Assembly (NCBI RefSeq): GCF_030719215.1
Contig: NZ_CP120983.1
Coordinates: forward strand, 5,704,001-5,768,000
Direction: 5' to 3'
DNA from: Streptomyces sp. Alt3
GTDB taxonomy: Bacteria > Actinomycetota > Actinomycetes > Streptomycetales > Streptomycetaceae
DNA length: 64,000 nt
The notes under the pieces are model-generated. The model did no database searches. It saw only the letters and a program-made list of their open reading frames with translations, and had not been told where the DNA came from. Both the position numbers and the translations under genes were made by a program. This document shows positions 24,778 to 33,800 of this stretch, piece after piece (within the stretch, counting starts at the first letter, position 1; every line of letters begins with the position of its first letter).

Positions 24778-25191
24778 GTGCCGTCCCCCACCCGTATTCG
24801 CCGACGTCCCGTGATCGCACCGGTACAGCAACGGCTCATGGCCCTGCTCCTGAGCGGCTTGCTCCTGAGCATCCTCGGCTGTGCGCTACCGCTCCACGAG
24901 CCCAGCGATGCTCACGGCGTGCCCCGCGCGGTCTCGGCTGCCCAGCAGGGCGTTGAGCAACTGCCGCACGCTGCCGCACCCGCTGACTCGTCCTGCTCGC
25001 CGGCCGGCGCGGACACCGCTGTGGTCGCCGGCCAGCAGACGCGTACGCCGACGTCCGCCGCCACCGCCCCCGAAGCGACAACGGGGTGCTCGCCGTCAGC
25101 TGACGCCGGCGTTCGGCAGGCACAGGTGGCGGTGCCAGGAGCTGGCTCAGGCCGAGAAACCTTGTGTTCGCTCTGCCGGTGGCGGAGGTAG
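24778..25191 (+). CDS. Small secreted/membrane protein with C-terminal CSLC
   Basis: 137 aa from GTG 24778 (GGAGGAAC directly upstream). An N-terminal hydrophobic helix (QRLMALLLSGLLLSILGCAL) looks like an uncleaved signal or lipoprotein-like signal. The remainder is Ala/Pro/Thr-rich and ends with ETLCSLCRWRR, a CxxC that could bind metal. Family unknown. Same strand and style as the gene at 24.1 kb, and followed by a cysteine-synthase-like gene 132 bp later. Confidence 0.6.
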   Translation: MPSPTRIRRRPVIAPVQQRLMALLLSGLLLSILGCALPLHEPSDAHGVPRAVSAAQQGVEQLPHAAAPADSSCSPAGADTAVVAGQQTRTPTSAATAPEATTGCSPSADAGVRQAQVAVPGAGSGRETLCSLCRWRR

Positions 25192-25322
25192 GCCGCCTCT
25201 TCCCGCCGCAGCATGCCGCGGCCGTCGCTCCGCCCGTGGGACCGGATCACCGGTTCGGGGCCGGGCGGCGTGCGAGAGACCAGTACCCGACGCGCCATTC
25301 ACCGAATGATGAGGGCCGACTG

Positions 25323-26444
25323 ATGCACTCTCCGAACGTCACCCATCCCCCCAAGCCCGGCCACGCCGCCCTGTCCGGCCTGGTCGGCAACACGCCGCTC
25401 CTGCACGTCAGCGAGCCCTTCGCTCCGGTCGGACGGGGGTTCTGGGCGAAGCTGGAAGGCTTCAACCCCGGCGGCATAAAGGACCGCCCCGGTCTGTACA
25501 TGGTCGAACGCGCCCGAGCCCGTGGCGATCTGAAGCCCGGAGCGCGGATCATCGAGTCCACCAGTGGCACCCTCGGCCTCGGCCTGGCCCTGGCGGGCAT
25601 GGTCCACGGCCACCCGGTCACCCTGGTCACCGACCCGGGCCTGGAGATGTCCATGACCCGGCTGCTCACCGCTTACGGCGCCCAGGTCAACGTTGTCTCC
25701 GAGCCCCACCCCACCGGCGGCTGGCAACAGGCCCGCCGCGACCGCGTCACCCAACTCATGAAGCAGTACCCGGATTCCTGGTGCCCGGACCAGTACAACA
25801 ACCCCGACAACACCACGGCCTACACGCCGCTCGCGCTGGAACTGGCTACCGAGCTCGCTCACATCGACGTTCTGGTGTGCAGTGTCGGTACCGGCGGCCA
25901 CTCTGCAGGCGTCTCCCGGGTGCTGCGGCAGCTCTACCCGGATCTGAAAGTCGTGGGCGTGGACACCGTCGGCTCCACGATCTTCGGCCAGCCCGCCCGG
26001 CCACGGCTGATGCGCGGGCTCGGATCCAGCATCTACCCGCGCAACGTCGCCTACGACAGTTTTTCCGAAGTGCACTGGGTCGCCCCGGCCGAAGCGGTGT
26101 GGTCCTGCCGTCAGCTGGCTGCCTCGCACTACGCGACCGGCGGATGGAGCGTCGGCGCGGTCGCCCTGGTCGCCGGATGGCTCGCCCGCGAGATGCCCGA
26201 GGACACCCGGATCGCGGCGATCTTCCCCGACGGGCCTCAGCGCTACCTCGGCACCGTCTACGACGACGACTACTGCGCGGCCCATGGTCTGCTCGACAGC
26301 CCGCCTGCTGCCGAGCCCGACGTGATCGGCCGCCTGGACGAGAAGGAAGTCACCCGATGGGCCCGGTGTACGAGCGTGGTCGACCCGCTCACCCTCAGCA
26401 GCGACGACGTGCGTGACCGGACCGGTGCAGGGGAGGCGCGGTGA
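25323..26444 (+). CDS. PLP-dependent cysteine synthase family enzyme
   Basis: 373 aa. Fold-type II PLP enzyme: NTPLLHV (about 23-29), the PLP lysine in NPGGIKDRPG (Lys53), the phosphate/substrate loop ESTSGTLGLGLA (about 79-90) and a GTGGHSAGVSRVLR PLP-phosphate loop (about 199-212). Family members make cysteine or related beta-substituted amino acids (for example diaminopropionate) from O-acetyl- or O-phosphoserine. A C-terminal extension (~60 aa) is longer than CysK/CysM. Overlaps the next MFS gene as GTGA, so its product or substrate may be moved by that transporter; this pairing is an inference. Confidence 0.85.
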   Translation: MHSPNVTHPPKPGHAALSGLVGNTPLLHVSEPFAPVGRGFWAKLEGFNPGGIKDRPGLYMVERARARGDLKPGARIIESTSGTLGLGLALAGMVHGHPVTLVTDPGLEMSMTRLLTAYGAQVNVVSEPHPTGGWQQARRDRVTQLMKQYPDSWCPDQYNNPDNTTAYTPLALELATELAHIDVLVCSVGTGGHSAGVSRVLRQLYPDLKVVGVDTVGSTIFGQPARPRLMRGLGSSIYPRNVAYDSFSEVHWVAPAEAVWSCRQLAASHYATGGWSVGAVALVAGWLAREMPEDTRIAAIFPDGPQRYLGTVYDDDYCAAHGLLDSPPAAEPDVIGRLDEKEVTRWARCTSVVDPLTLSSDDVRDRTGAGEAR

Positions 26445-27742
26445 AGAGCACCCTCGCGCAGGTCCGCACCTACGAGCGCAGTGTCCAGCTGTTGATGGTC
26501 AACCAGTTCACCATCAACCTCGGCTTCTACATGCTCATGCCGTACCTCGCCACCCACCTGGCCGGGCCCCTCGGGCTGGCCGGGTGGCTCGTCGGTCTGA
26601 TCCTCGGTGTCCGCAACTTCAGCCAGCAGGGCATGTTCCTGGTCGGCGGGACCCTGGCCGACCGGTTCGGGTACAAGCCGATGATCATCGCCGGTATGGT
26701 GCTGCGCATCGTCGGCTTCGCGACCCTAGGGCTCGTGGAGTCGGTCCCCGCGCTGATCGCCGCCTCCGCCGCCACCGGTCTGGCTGGTGCGCTGTTCAAC
26801 CCGGCCACCCGCGCCTACCTGGCGGCGGACGCGGGGGAACGGCGAGTGGAGGCGTTCGCGCTGTTCAACGTCTTCTACCAGGCCGGAATCCTCCTCGGCC
26901 CGCTGGTGGGAATGGCGCTGACCGGCATCGACTTCCGCGTCACCTGTCTCACAGCCGCCGGGATTTTCGCGGTCCTGAGCATCGTGCAGATCCGGGCTCT
27001 GCCCGCGCGCAGGGCCGACGACACGAAGTCCGGGGCGGACAGCCGCCGGGGTGTCCTGGTGCAGTGGCGCGGCATCCTGGCCAACCGGCCGTTCCTGCTG
27101 TTCTCGCTCGCCATGGTCGGCTCGTACGTCATGACCTTCCAGGTCTATCTCGCGCTGCCGCTGGAGGTGCGACGTCTGGGCGGCGAGGGCCAGTTCGGCA
27201 CGGCTGCGGTGGCGGTGCTGTTCGCCGTGTCCGGGCTCAGCACCATCCTGGGCCAGACGCGGGTGACTGCCTGGTGCAAGGCCCGTATGGAGCCCGGCCG
27301 CGCACTCGTGTGGGGCCTGCTGGCCATGGGGCTGGCGTTCGTACCGCTGCTGCTGGCCACGGCTGTGCCGGTTCCGGACGGCGGGCTTGGCCTGTGGCTG
27401 CTTGCCGCGGTGCCACCCGCGCTGTCCGCACTGCTGCTCGCCCTGGGCACGATGATCGCCTACCCGTTCGAGATGGACACCATCGTCCGTCTCTCCGGCA
27501 ACCGCCTCGTCGCCACCCACTACGGCCTGTACAACACCATCTGCGGTATCGGCATCACCGTCGGGAACCTCCTTACCGGAGCCGCCCTTGACGCTGCCCG
27601 CAACGCCGGGATGTCCGCGCTGCCGTGGATCGTCCTGTCCCTGCTGGGCCTCGGCTGCGCAGCAGCGCTGTACGGACTCGACCGCACCGGCCGCCTCGCA
27701 ACGCCAAAGTCCGCATCCGAGTCCGTACCTGCAACCGCCTGA
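26441..27742 (+). CDS. MFS transporter coupled to the cysteine-synthase-like enzyme
   Basis: 433 aa, GTG start overlapping the previous stop. Twelve helices are predicted; NQFTINLGFYMLMPYLATHL (helix 1) and GGTLADRFGYKPMIIAG (motif A) are MdtH-like. Translational coupling to the PLP enzyme suggests that it exports (or imports) the amino-acid product. A strong hairpin follows the stop. Substrate unknown. Confidence 0.85.
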   Translation: MKSTLAQVRTYERSVQLLMVNQFTINLGFYMLMPYLATHLAGPLGLAGWLVGLILGVRNFSQQGMFLVGGTLADRFGYKPMIIAGMVLRIVGFATLGLVESVPALIAASAATGLAGALFNPATRAYLAADAGERRVEAFALFNVFYQAGILLGPLVGMALTGIDFRVTCLTAAGIFAVLSIVQIRALPARRADDTKSGADSRRGVLVQWRGILANRPFLLFSLAMVGSYVMTFQVYLALPLEVRRLGGEGQFGTAAVAVLFAVSGLSTILGQTRVTAWCKARMEPGRALVWGLLAMGLAFVPLLLATAVPVPDGGLGLWLLAAVPPALSALLLALGTMIAYPFEMDTIVRLSGNRLVATHYGLYNTICGIGITVGNLLTGAALDAARNAGMSALPWIVLSLLGLGCAAALYGLDRTGRLATPKSASESVPATA

Positions 27743-27760
27743 CCCGAACGGTCGTGGCAA

Positions 27761-27799
27761 GTGCGGGGGAGGCCGGGTGCCACCCGACCTCCCCCGCAC
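27761..27799. terminator. Hairpin terminator after the enzyme/MFS pair
   Basis: GTGCGGGGGAGG (27761-27772) pairs perfectly with CCTCCCCCGCAC (27788-27799), with an inner CGGGTG/CACCCG stem. It lies 18 bp after the MFS stop. Confidence 0.75.
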
Positions 27800-27960
27800 C
27801 GGGTCGACCCCCCACCTCGGGGGCACTGATGTGCCCCCTGCCCAGCCGGTTACTGCGAACCCTGGGCGCCGCAGCGCCGAGCGGTAGCGAAATCCCGCCT
27901 TTTAGGCCGCCTGGGCGCCCACGCCTGGCCTCAACGACCCCACCTAACAAGGAGCAACTG

Positions 27961-28683
27961 GTGCCCACCTCCCAGCTCGCGGACCGCCCTGCCACGCTCG
28001 AAGGTCCCGCACAGAGACCCGGGCGAGCGGCCCTGCGCAAGGCCCGTTCACGGAAGAGCGCCCTGCTTGCGCGATACCTCGGCTACGTTGGCTACTTCGT
28101 CGGGGCCGGACTGATCAGCGGCGCCGTGGTCCACCACCCACTCGACCCCACCCGTTACACCCGCATCGCCGGGTACGGAGTCTTGGTCTTCCTCGCCGCC
28201 ACAGTCCTCAACGAATTCGTCCTCGCCCGGCACAAGCCGGCCCTGCCGCGGATGCTCGTCGTCATAGGAGCCTCGCTGCTGCTGTCCTTCGGAATCGGCA
28301 TGCTGAGCGGCGGTCTCCAGCACTTCGAGGACTTCCCCGCACGCGCGGCCGTCCTCATACCGGCCGGCATCGCACTGTCCTTCCTGGCATACGTGATCAA
28401 GGACGAAGGAACCTCTTGGCGCCGCGTCTTCGGCCTGGCCGGCCTCTCCGTCCTCATGGTGGTACTCATCAGCTTCTTCGGACTGCGCCAACTGGCGTCC
28501 GCGCTGTCCGAGCAGCCTGGCGCAGGTGGCCACAGCCACGGGGGCGGCACGGAACCTCAGTCCGAAGAGCAGCAGTCGCAGCCTGATCGGCCGGGCCCCG
28601 CCGGATCCCCGGAGGGGAGTGTCTCGCCGGCAGCAGGGGAAACCCCAGCGGAATCTGGAATCGATGACGGGCACAGCCACTGA
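27961..28683 (+). CDS. Membrane protein with His-rich tail, unknown
   Basis: 240 aa from GTG 27961 (AAGGAG upstream). Five helices: YLGYVGYFVGAGLISGAVVH, IAGYGVLVFLAATVLNEFVL, MLVVIGASLLLSFGIGMLSG, AAVLIPAGIALSFLAYVIKD, VFGLAGLSVLMVVLISFFGL. The C-terminal ~70 residues are soluble and disordered with GGHSHGGG and DDGHSH, likely metal-binding ends. I know no family name. It lies between the amino-acid enzyme operon and the copper block, transcribed rightward. A metal-linked role is inferred from His clusters and context. Confidence 0.7.
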   Translation: MPTSQLADRPATLEGPAQRPGRAALRKARSRKSALLARYLGYVGYFVGAGLISGAVVHHPLDPTRYTRIAGYGVLVFLAATVLNEFVLARHKPALPRMLVVIGASLLLSFGIGMLSGGLQHFEDFPARAAVLIPAGIALSFLAYVIKDEGTSWRRVFGLAGLSVLMVVLISFFGLRQLASALSEQPGAGGHSHGGGTEPQSEEQQSQPDRPGPAGSPEGSVSPAAGETPAESGIDDGHSH

Positions 28684-28769
28684 CGCGCTGGTGTTACGCG
28701 GCTGCTCTACGCGACGCGCGCTACTGGCAGGCCGTGGGCGTCTTGTGACCTCGCATGTCGTTTTGATGC

Positions 28770-29735
28770 TCAGTGCTGATGGCCGCCGACTTCGGTCTCG
28801 GCCGCCGGCTCGTCAAGCTGAGAGGTGTCGGCTGGCGCTCCGGCGTGGACGGTGAACGCCGCGGTGCGAACGGTGCCCTTGTGCTTGAAGTCGAGGAAGA
28901 GGCGATAGGCCGCAGGGCTGGGCGCAGTCGCGGTGAAGGAGACTTCCGGGCCGGACTCGGTGGTGCCGTCGCCGGGTTCGCCGTGGGGGTGGACGTGCAG
29001 GTAGGCGAGGTCACCGTCGCGCAGCGCCACAAGGTGCCCGTACGCGCCCAGATAGGGCTGGAGGTCGGTGACCGGGCGCCCGTCCTTGCTGACCCTGAGC
29101 GTGAGTTCTTCCGCTGTATCGGGACGGAGGTTGCCGTTCAGCGTCACGGAGTACCCGTCGACCGTGGCGGTGCGGGATGGCTTGGGCAGTTCTGCGGGCT
29201 TGTACGCCCCGGAGACGGCGAGGTCGGCCCCGAGTGTGAGGTTGGTGGCGTTCTTCGCCGTGGGGGTGAAGTCCGCGAAGACCCGGTAGTCGCCGGCGGC
29301 GGGGAGGTCGACGGGGGTGCTCCAGACGCCGTCCTTGGCCCTGGTGGGGTGCAGGTGCTGGTATGTGGCCAGGTCGCGTGAGGCGACGATGAGGTGGAGT
29401 TCCTTGTCGTGCTCTCGCTGGTAGGCGGTGACCTGTCGGCCGGACCTGTCGCGTATGGCGAAGCGCAGTTCACTTGTCTGTGCCGCCTGCACGCGAGGGG
29501 TTTTGAGATCGAGGGTGTATCCGGCCTCGGAAATCTGGAGCCCTCCCGCCGGTGGGGCCGTGTGGCCGCCGTCGCCGCTCCCGCTCTCCGGTGGGGCGTC
29601 CTTCGCATGCCCGGCATGGGTGGCGGGTTCGGTGCCACCCGCGATCGGGTCCACGGAGCCGCCGAGCCCGTACGCGGCGCCGAACGACGCTGCGAGTGCG
29701 GCGGTGAATGCGGTGATCTTCACTGCGGTGTTCAT
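28770..29735 (-). CDS. Secreted metal-locus protein with two beta-sandwich regions
   Basis: 321 aa. Signal peptide MNTAVKITAFTAALAASFGA with the start supported by GGGAG. A His-containing linker (THAGHAKD) leads to two similar modules: LHLIVASRDLATYQHLHP...DYRVFADFTPTA and LVALRDGDLAYLHVHPHGEP...YRLFLDFKHKG. Each has an HLHP or HVHPHG cluster suitable for copper binding. It ends in GGHQH. Divergent from copZ/copA, with a perfect CsoR box in its own promoter. I infer an extracytoplasmic copper binder induced by copper. The family is commonly left hypothetical. Confidence 0.75.
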   Translation of the reverse strand: MNTAVKITAFTAALAASFGAAYGLGGSVDPIAGGTEPATHAGHAKDAPPESGSGDGGHTAPPAGGLQISEAGYTLDLKTPRVQAAQTSELRFAIRDRSGRQVTAYQREHDKELHLIVASRDLATYQHLHPTRAKDGVWSTPVDLPAAGDYRVFADFTPTAKNATNLTLGADLAVSGAYKPAELPKPSRTATVDGYSVTLNGNLRPDTAEELTLRVSKDGRPVTDLQPYLGAYGHLVALRDGDLAYLHVHPHGEPGDGTTESGPEVSFTATAPSPAAYRLFLDFKHKGTVRTAAFTVHAGAPADTSQLDEPAAETEVGGHQH

Positions 29736-29793
29736 GGCTGCTCCCTCTGGGGTTCGTACCCGGCGGGCCTCTGGGTGGCCTCGCACTCACGAG

Positions 29794-29816
29794 CTTATAC
29801 CCCTAGGGGGTATAAG
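29794..29816. promoter_or_regulatory. CsoR-type copper operator 1 (secreted-protein side)
   Basis: CTTATACCCCTAGGGGGTATAAG, an almost perfect CsoR palindrome 59 bp upstream of the leftward secreted-protein gene. Confidence 0.85.
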
Positions 29817-29844
29817 CGACCGTCTCTCGTGGCGCTTGCCAGAA

Positions 29845-29861
29845 ATACACCCTGGGGGTAT
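29845..29861. promoter_or_regulatory. Imperfect CsoR-type box in the copper divergent promoter
   Basis: ATACACCCTGGGGGTAT resembles the flanking CsoR boxes but the central TA is replaced. It may be a weaker or auxiliary operator between the two promoters. Confidence 0.55.
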
Positions 29862-29878
29862 ACATGGAATCAGCACTG

Positions 29879-29895
29879 ATACCCCCTAGGGGTAT
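29879..29895. promoter_or_regulatory. CsoR-type copper operator 2 (copZ/copA side)
   Basis: ATACCCCCTAGGGGTAT, identical to the box at 16351-16367. It lies 21 bp upstream of the copZ start, overlapping the probable promoter. Confidence 0.85.
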
Positions 29896-29915
29896 AAGGA
29901 TCCGAGGAGGAACTC

Positions 29916-30197
29916 ATGTCCTGCTGTACTCCTGATGGCACCTGCTCGACCAGCACCGGCGAGGCTGCGACCGCCGTCACGGACGCCACCGTCACCGTCT
30001 ACCGCGTCTCAGGCATGACCTGCGGGCACTGCAAGACCGCCATCACGAAGGCGGTCGGCGAGCTGGACGAGGTCCTGGCCGTCGACGTGGACGTGACCGC
30101 CGGCCTGGTCACCGTCACCACCAAGAGCACGTCCGACGACGCAGCGATCGCGGCAGCGGTCGACGACGCCGGTTACGAGCTCTCCGGCCGCGCCTGA
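29916..30197 (+). CDS. copZ: Copper chaperone CopZ-like, HMA domain
   Basis: 93 aa. An N-terminal Cys-rich lead (MSCCTPDGTCSTS) precedes a heavy-metal-associated domain with the MTCGHC metal loop (about residues 34-39) and the usual VTVYRVSG ... VTVTTKSTSD strands. It should carry Cu(I) to the P-type ATPase encoded 91 bp downstream. Good GAGGAGG ribosome site. The extra Cys lead is not typical of short CopZ proteins and may add a second copper site. Confidence 0.9.
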   Translation: MSCCTPDGTCSTSTGEAATAVTDATVTVYRVSGMTCGHCKTAITKAVGELDEVLAVDVDVTAGLVTVTTKSTSDDAAIAAAVDDAGYELSGRA

Positions 30198-30288
30198 CCC
30201 GCGCCACAGTCCACCGGCCGCCGGGGCCCTGTTCGCAGGCCGGGCCCCGGCCACCGCCCCGTAGTTCCGTCCGAACGAGGAGCAGGAA

Positions 30289-32553
30289 ATGTCCACCACG
30301 ACTCAGGGCACCGCCCAGGTCGAGCTCGCCATCGGCGGCATGACCTGCGCCTCGTGCGCGGCCCGTATCGAGAAGAAGCTCAACCGTATGGACGGGGTCG
30401 AGGCCACCGTCAACTACGCCACCGAGAAAGCCAAGGTCAGCTTCGCCGATGACATCTCGGTGCAGGACCTGATCGCCACCGTCGAAGCGACCGGTTACTC
30501 CGCCCAGGAGCCCGCCCTTCCGCGGGCCGAACAGGACGGAGCGACGGGCGGTCCGAGCGAGGACGAGCGCGCGGACATCGAGCTACGGCCCCTTCGCCAG
30601 CGGCTCGTCACCGCCGTTGTTCTCGCCGTACCCGTCATCGCGATGGCGATGATCCCGGCTCTGCAGATCGAGTACTGGCAGTGGCTCTCCCTCACCCTTG
30701 CCGCGCCCGTCGTCACCTACGCGGCCTGGCCCTTCCACCGCGCCGCGTTCACCAATGCCAAGCACGGCGCGGCCACCATGGACACGCTGATCTCGGTCGG
30801 TACGTCGGCCGCATTCCTGTGGTCGCTGTGGGCGCTGTTCTTCGGGACGGCCGGTACACCCGGCATGACCCACCCCTTCGAGTTCACGATCGCTCGCAGC
30901 GACGGCGCCGGGAACATCTACCTCGAAGCGGCGGCCGGCGTCACCGCCTTCATCCTGGCCGGCCGTTACTTCGAAGCCCGCTCCAAGCGCAAGGCAGGCG
31001 CCGCCCTCAAGGCCCTCCTGGAACTGGGAGCCAAGGAGGTCACTGTCCTGCGCGACGGCCGCGAAGTCACCGTACCCACAGCGGACTTGCAGGTCGGAGA
31101 CCGCTTCCTGGTCCGTCCTGGGGAGAAGATCGCCACGGACGGCACCGTGGTGGAGGGGTCCTCCGCCGTGGACGCTTCGATGCTCACCGGTGAGTCTGTA
31201 CCCGTCGAGGTCTCCATCGGGGACACGGTCACCGGCGCGACGCTGAACGCGGGTGGCCGCCTGGTGGTCCAGGCCACGCGGATCGGCGCCGACACCCAGC
31301 TGGCCCGGATGGCCAAGCTGGTCGAGGACGCGCAGAACGGCAAGGCCGCCGCACAGCGTCTCGCCGACAAGATCTCCGCGGTGTTCGTACCGATCGTCAT
31401 CGGGCTCGCGCTCGCCACGCTCGGCTTCTGGCTCGGAAACGGCTCCGGTCTCACCGCCGCCTTCACCGCGGCCGTCGCCGTACTGATCATCGCCTGCCCG
31501 TGCGCCCTGGGCCTCGCCACCCCGACCGCCCTCATGGTCGGCACCGGCCGCGGCGCCCAGCTCGGCATCCTCATCAAGGGCCCGGAAGTCCTGGAGACCA
31601 CGCGCAAGGTCGACACGATCGTCCTCGACAAGACCGGCACCGTCACCACCGGCAAGATGACACTCTTGAAGGTGCACACGGCCGACGGCACGGACGAGAC
31701 CGACGTCCTGCGCCTCGCGGGTGCCCTGGAGCACTCCTCCGAGCACCCGATCGCCCAGGCCGTCGCCACCGGAGCGGCCGACAAGGTCGGTCCGCTCCCC
31801 ACCCCCGAGGACTTCGCGAACATCCCCGGGCTCGGAGTCCAGGGCATCGTCGACGGCCACGCGGTACTGGTCGGCCGCGAGAAGCTGCTCGCCGAGTGGG
31901 CCATGGAACTGCCCGCTGAACTCCGGAGCGCCAAAACCGAGGCCGAGAGGATGGGAAGGACCGTCATCGCGGTCGCCTGGGACGGAGAGGCCCGCGCGGT
32001 CCTGGAGGTCGCCGACGCCGTCAAGGAGACCAGCGCCGAAGCGATCCGCCGCCTGCGTGACCTTGGCCTGACCCCCATCCTGCTGACCGGCGACAACAAG
32101 GCCGTCGCCGAGGCCGTCGCAGCCGAGGTCGGCATCGACGAAGTCATCGCCGAGGTCATGCCACAGGAGAAGGTCGATGTCGTCAAGAAGCTCCAAGCCG
32201 AGGGCCGCAGCGTGGCCATGGTCGGCGACGGCGTCAACGACGCAGCCGCCCTCGCCCAGGCCGACCTCGGGCTGGCGATGGGGACCGGCACCGACGCCGC
32301 CATCGAAGCCGGCGACCTGACCCTCGTACGCGGAGACCTGCGGGCCGCCGCCGACGCCATCCGGCTCTCCCGCAAGACCCTCGGCACCATCCGCTCGAAC
32401 CTCTTCTGGGCCTTCGCCTACAACGTCGCCGCCCTGCCGCTCGCCGCGGCCGGCCTCCTCAACCCGATGATCGCCGGAGCGGCCATGGCCTTCTCCTCCG
32501 TCTTCGTCGTCGGCAACAGCCTGCGCCTGCGCAGCTTCCGCGCCGCCAACTGA
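30289..32553 (+). CDS. copA: Copper-exporting P1B-type ATPase CopA
   Basis: 754 aa. One N-terminal HMA domain (GMTCASC, residues 17-23), then the P1B core: eight membrane helices, the CPC ion-binding motif in IIACPCALGLATP, the phosphorylation site DKTGT, the TGE actuator loop (MLTGESVPVE), HP dipeptide (SSEHPIAQAV) and GDGVND hinge. CPC plus a single HMA domain indicates a Cu(I) exporter. It follows copZ under a CsoR box and ends at a very strong hairpin. Length and motifs are normal for the family. Confidence 0.95.
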   Translation: MSTTTQGTAQVELAIGGMTCASCAARIEKKLNRMDGVEATVNYATEKAKVSFADDISVQDLIATVEATGYSAQEPALPRAEQDGATGGPSEDERADIELRPLRQRLVTAVVLAVPVIAMAMIPALQIEYWQWLSLTLAAPVVTYAAWPFHRAAFTNAKHGAATMDTLISVGTSAAFLWSLWALFFGTAGTPGMTHPFEFTIARSDGAGNIYLEAAAGVTAFILAGRYFEARSKRKAGAALKALLELGAKEVTVLRDGREVTVPTADLQVGDRFLVRPGEKIATDGTVVEGSSAVDASMLTGESVPVEVSIGDTVTGATLNAGGRLVVQATRIGADTQLARMAKLVEDAQNGKAAAQRLADKISAVFVPIVIGLALATLGFWLGNGSGLTAAFTAAVAVLIIACPCALGLATPTALMVGTGRGAQLGILIKGPEVLETTRKVDTIVLDKTGTVTTGKMTLLKVHTADGTDETDVLRLAGALEHSSEHPIAQAVATGAADKVGPLPTPEDFANIPGLGVQGIVDGHAVLVGREKLLAEWAMELPAELRSAKTEAERMGRTVIAVAWDGEARAVLEVADAVKETSAEAIRRLRDLGLTPILLTGDNKAVAEAVAAEVGIDEVIAEVMPQEKVDVVKKLQAEGRSVAMVGDGVNDAAALAQADLGLAMGTGTDAAIEAGDLTLVRGDLRAAADAIRLSRKTLGTIRSNLFWAFAYNVAALPLAAAGLLNPMIAGAAMAFSSVFVVGNSLRLRSFRAAN

Positions 32554-32560
32554 GGACGCA

Positions 32561-32612
32561 ACATCGCGTCGGCGGGGCCGGGCCATCCGGCCCGGCCCCG
32601 CCGACGCGATGT
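32561..32612. terminator. 24-bp perfect stem terminator after copA
   Basis: Arms 32561-32584 and 32589-32612 are exact complements with an ATCC loop, eight bases after the copA stop. A strong GC-rich transcription stop. Confidence 0.85.
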
Positions 32613-32753
32613 CACTAGCGCCGAGCGACGGTCCTGGATGCTGAATACCCGGCCAGTATTTGTACGGTGCTGGCCGTGCTCTTGCTGGGGCGGGGTCGTC
32701 TGGGAGGACCCTGGCCTGCTTCAGCCGGCCGGTGCGCTGTTCGAGGGAGAGAG

Positions 32754-33548
32754 ATGCGCGACTTCGTCTATCACGGCAGCGACGGTTGCCAACTGCATGC
32801 CACGGCGCTCGGGCAAGGACCGGGAATTGTCCTGCTGCACGGCGGCGGCCCCGACCGTTACAGCCTGCTGCCGCTTGCACGTTTGCTCGCCGACGATTTC
32901 AGCGTCGTCCTGCCCGACGTGCGCGGCTACGGCCGCTCGGTGTGCACTGACCCTGACCGTCACCACTGGGCCCAGTACACCGACGATGTCGAGGCCCTGC
33001 TGGGCCATCTCGGATGGCACCGGGCGGTAGTGGGAGGTACAGGGCTGGGCGGCACCGTCACATTGCGGGCCGCAGCCGCCTGCCCGGACAGCATCCGTGC
33101 CGCCGTGGTCATCAGCATGGAAGACATCGAGGACGACGCTGCAAAGGAAGCGGAGTCGGCGATGCTCGATGCGTTCGCCGTACGCGTGAACCAGCGCGGC
33201 ATCGACGCGGCATGGGAGCCCATTCTGCCCATGCTGGCTCCCGTCATCGGGGCCCTCGTACGTGATGCCATTCCGCGTTCGCACCCGGCGAGCATCGCCG
33301 CCGCCTGTGCCATCGGCCGAGACCGGGCCTTCACCCAAGTCACCGAACTGGCTTCGATCACCGTGCCCACATTGGTCATTGCGGGTGCCGACGCACGCCA
33401 CCCCGCAGCCCTGGCCAGCGAGGCAGCTCGCATCCTGCCGCACGGTCATCTCGCCGACGTATCCCTGTCAGCCAGCCTGGAAACGGCGGTGGACCTGGCC
33501 GAAGCTCTGGCACCAGCCATCCGGGACTTTCTGATCACACATCGCTGA
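32754..33548 (+). CDS. Alpha/beta-hydrolase-like protein lacking the nucleophile serine
   Basis: 264 aa. The fold is clear: VLLHGGGPDRYSLLPLA (oxyanion HG, about 27-43), VVLPDVRGYGRS (51-62), and the nucleophile elbow region VVGGTGLGG (92-100). In active enzymes this reads GxSxG; here the serine position is Gly97 (codon GGG). The late Asp is probably in VIAGADARHP; the usual final GH is absent. It is therefore likely a non-catalytic binding protein or inactivated enzyme. ATG 32754 follows GAGGGAGAG. Stands alone after the copA terminator. Confidence 0.8.
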   Translation: MRDFVYHGSDGCQLHATALGQGPGIVLLHGGGPDRYSLLPLARLLADDFSVVLPDVRGYGRSVCTDPDRHHWAQYTDDVEALLGHLGWHRAVVGGTGLGGTVTLRAAAACPDSIRAAVVISMEDIEDDAAKEAESAMLDAFAVRVNQRGIDAAWEPILPMLAPVIGALVRDAIPRSHPASIAAACAIGRDRAFTQVTELASITVPTLVIAGADARHPAALASEAARILPHGHLADVSLSASLETAVDLAEALAPAIRDFLITHR

Positions 33549-33800
33549 CCGTGCACACAGCGTGTCTGGCCTCGGAGACAAGCACTGCGACGGACTTCGG
33601 CAAGAACGATCACGAGGCCGGACTGCTGTACTCCATGTCCTGGTGCACCTGGGCCTGCACAGTCCGTGAGTTCGATCTCTGCGGTCCGAGCTGTTCTTAG
33701 GGAAGCGGGTGCGGCCCGGCTCGGACCGCAGGCGCAGCGGCAGGCCGTCCCGTCGGCACCTACTATGAGTTCGCAAATACGCTGAGGAAGGAACGGGGTC

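Noticed and set aside
30583..32880. 765-codon open frame antisense to copA
   Set aside because: Mirror of high-GC third-position bias in copA. The copA frame has all P-type ATPase motifs; the antisense text is low-complexity without motifs.
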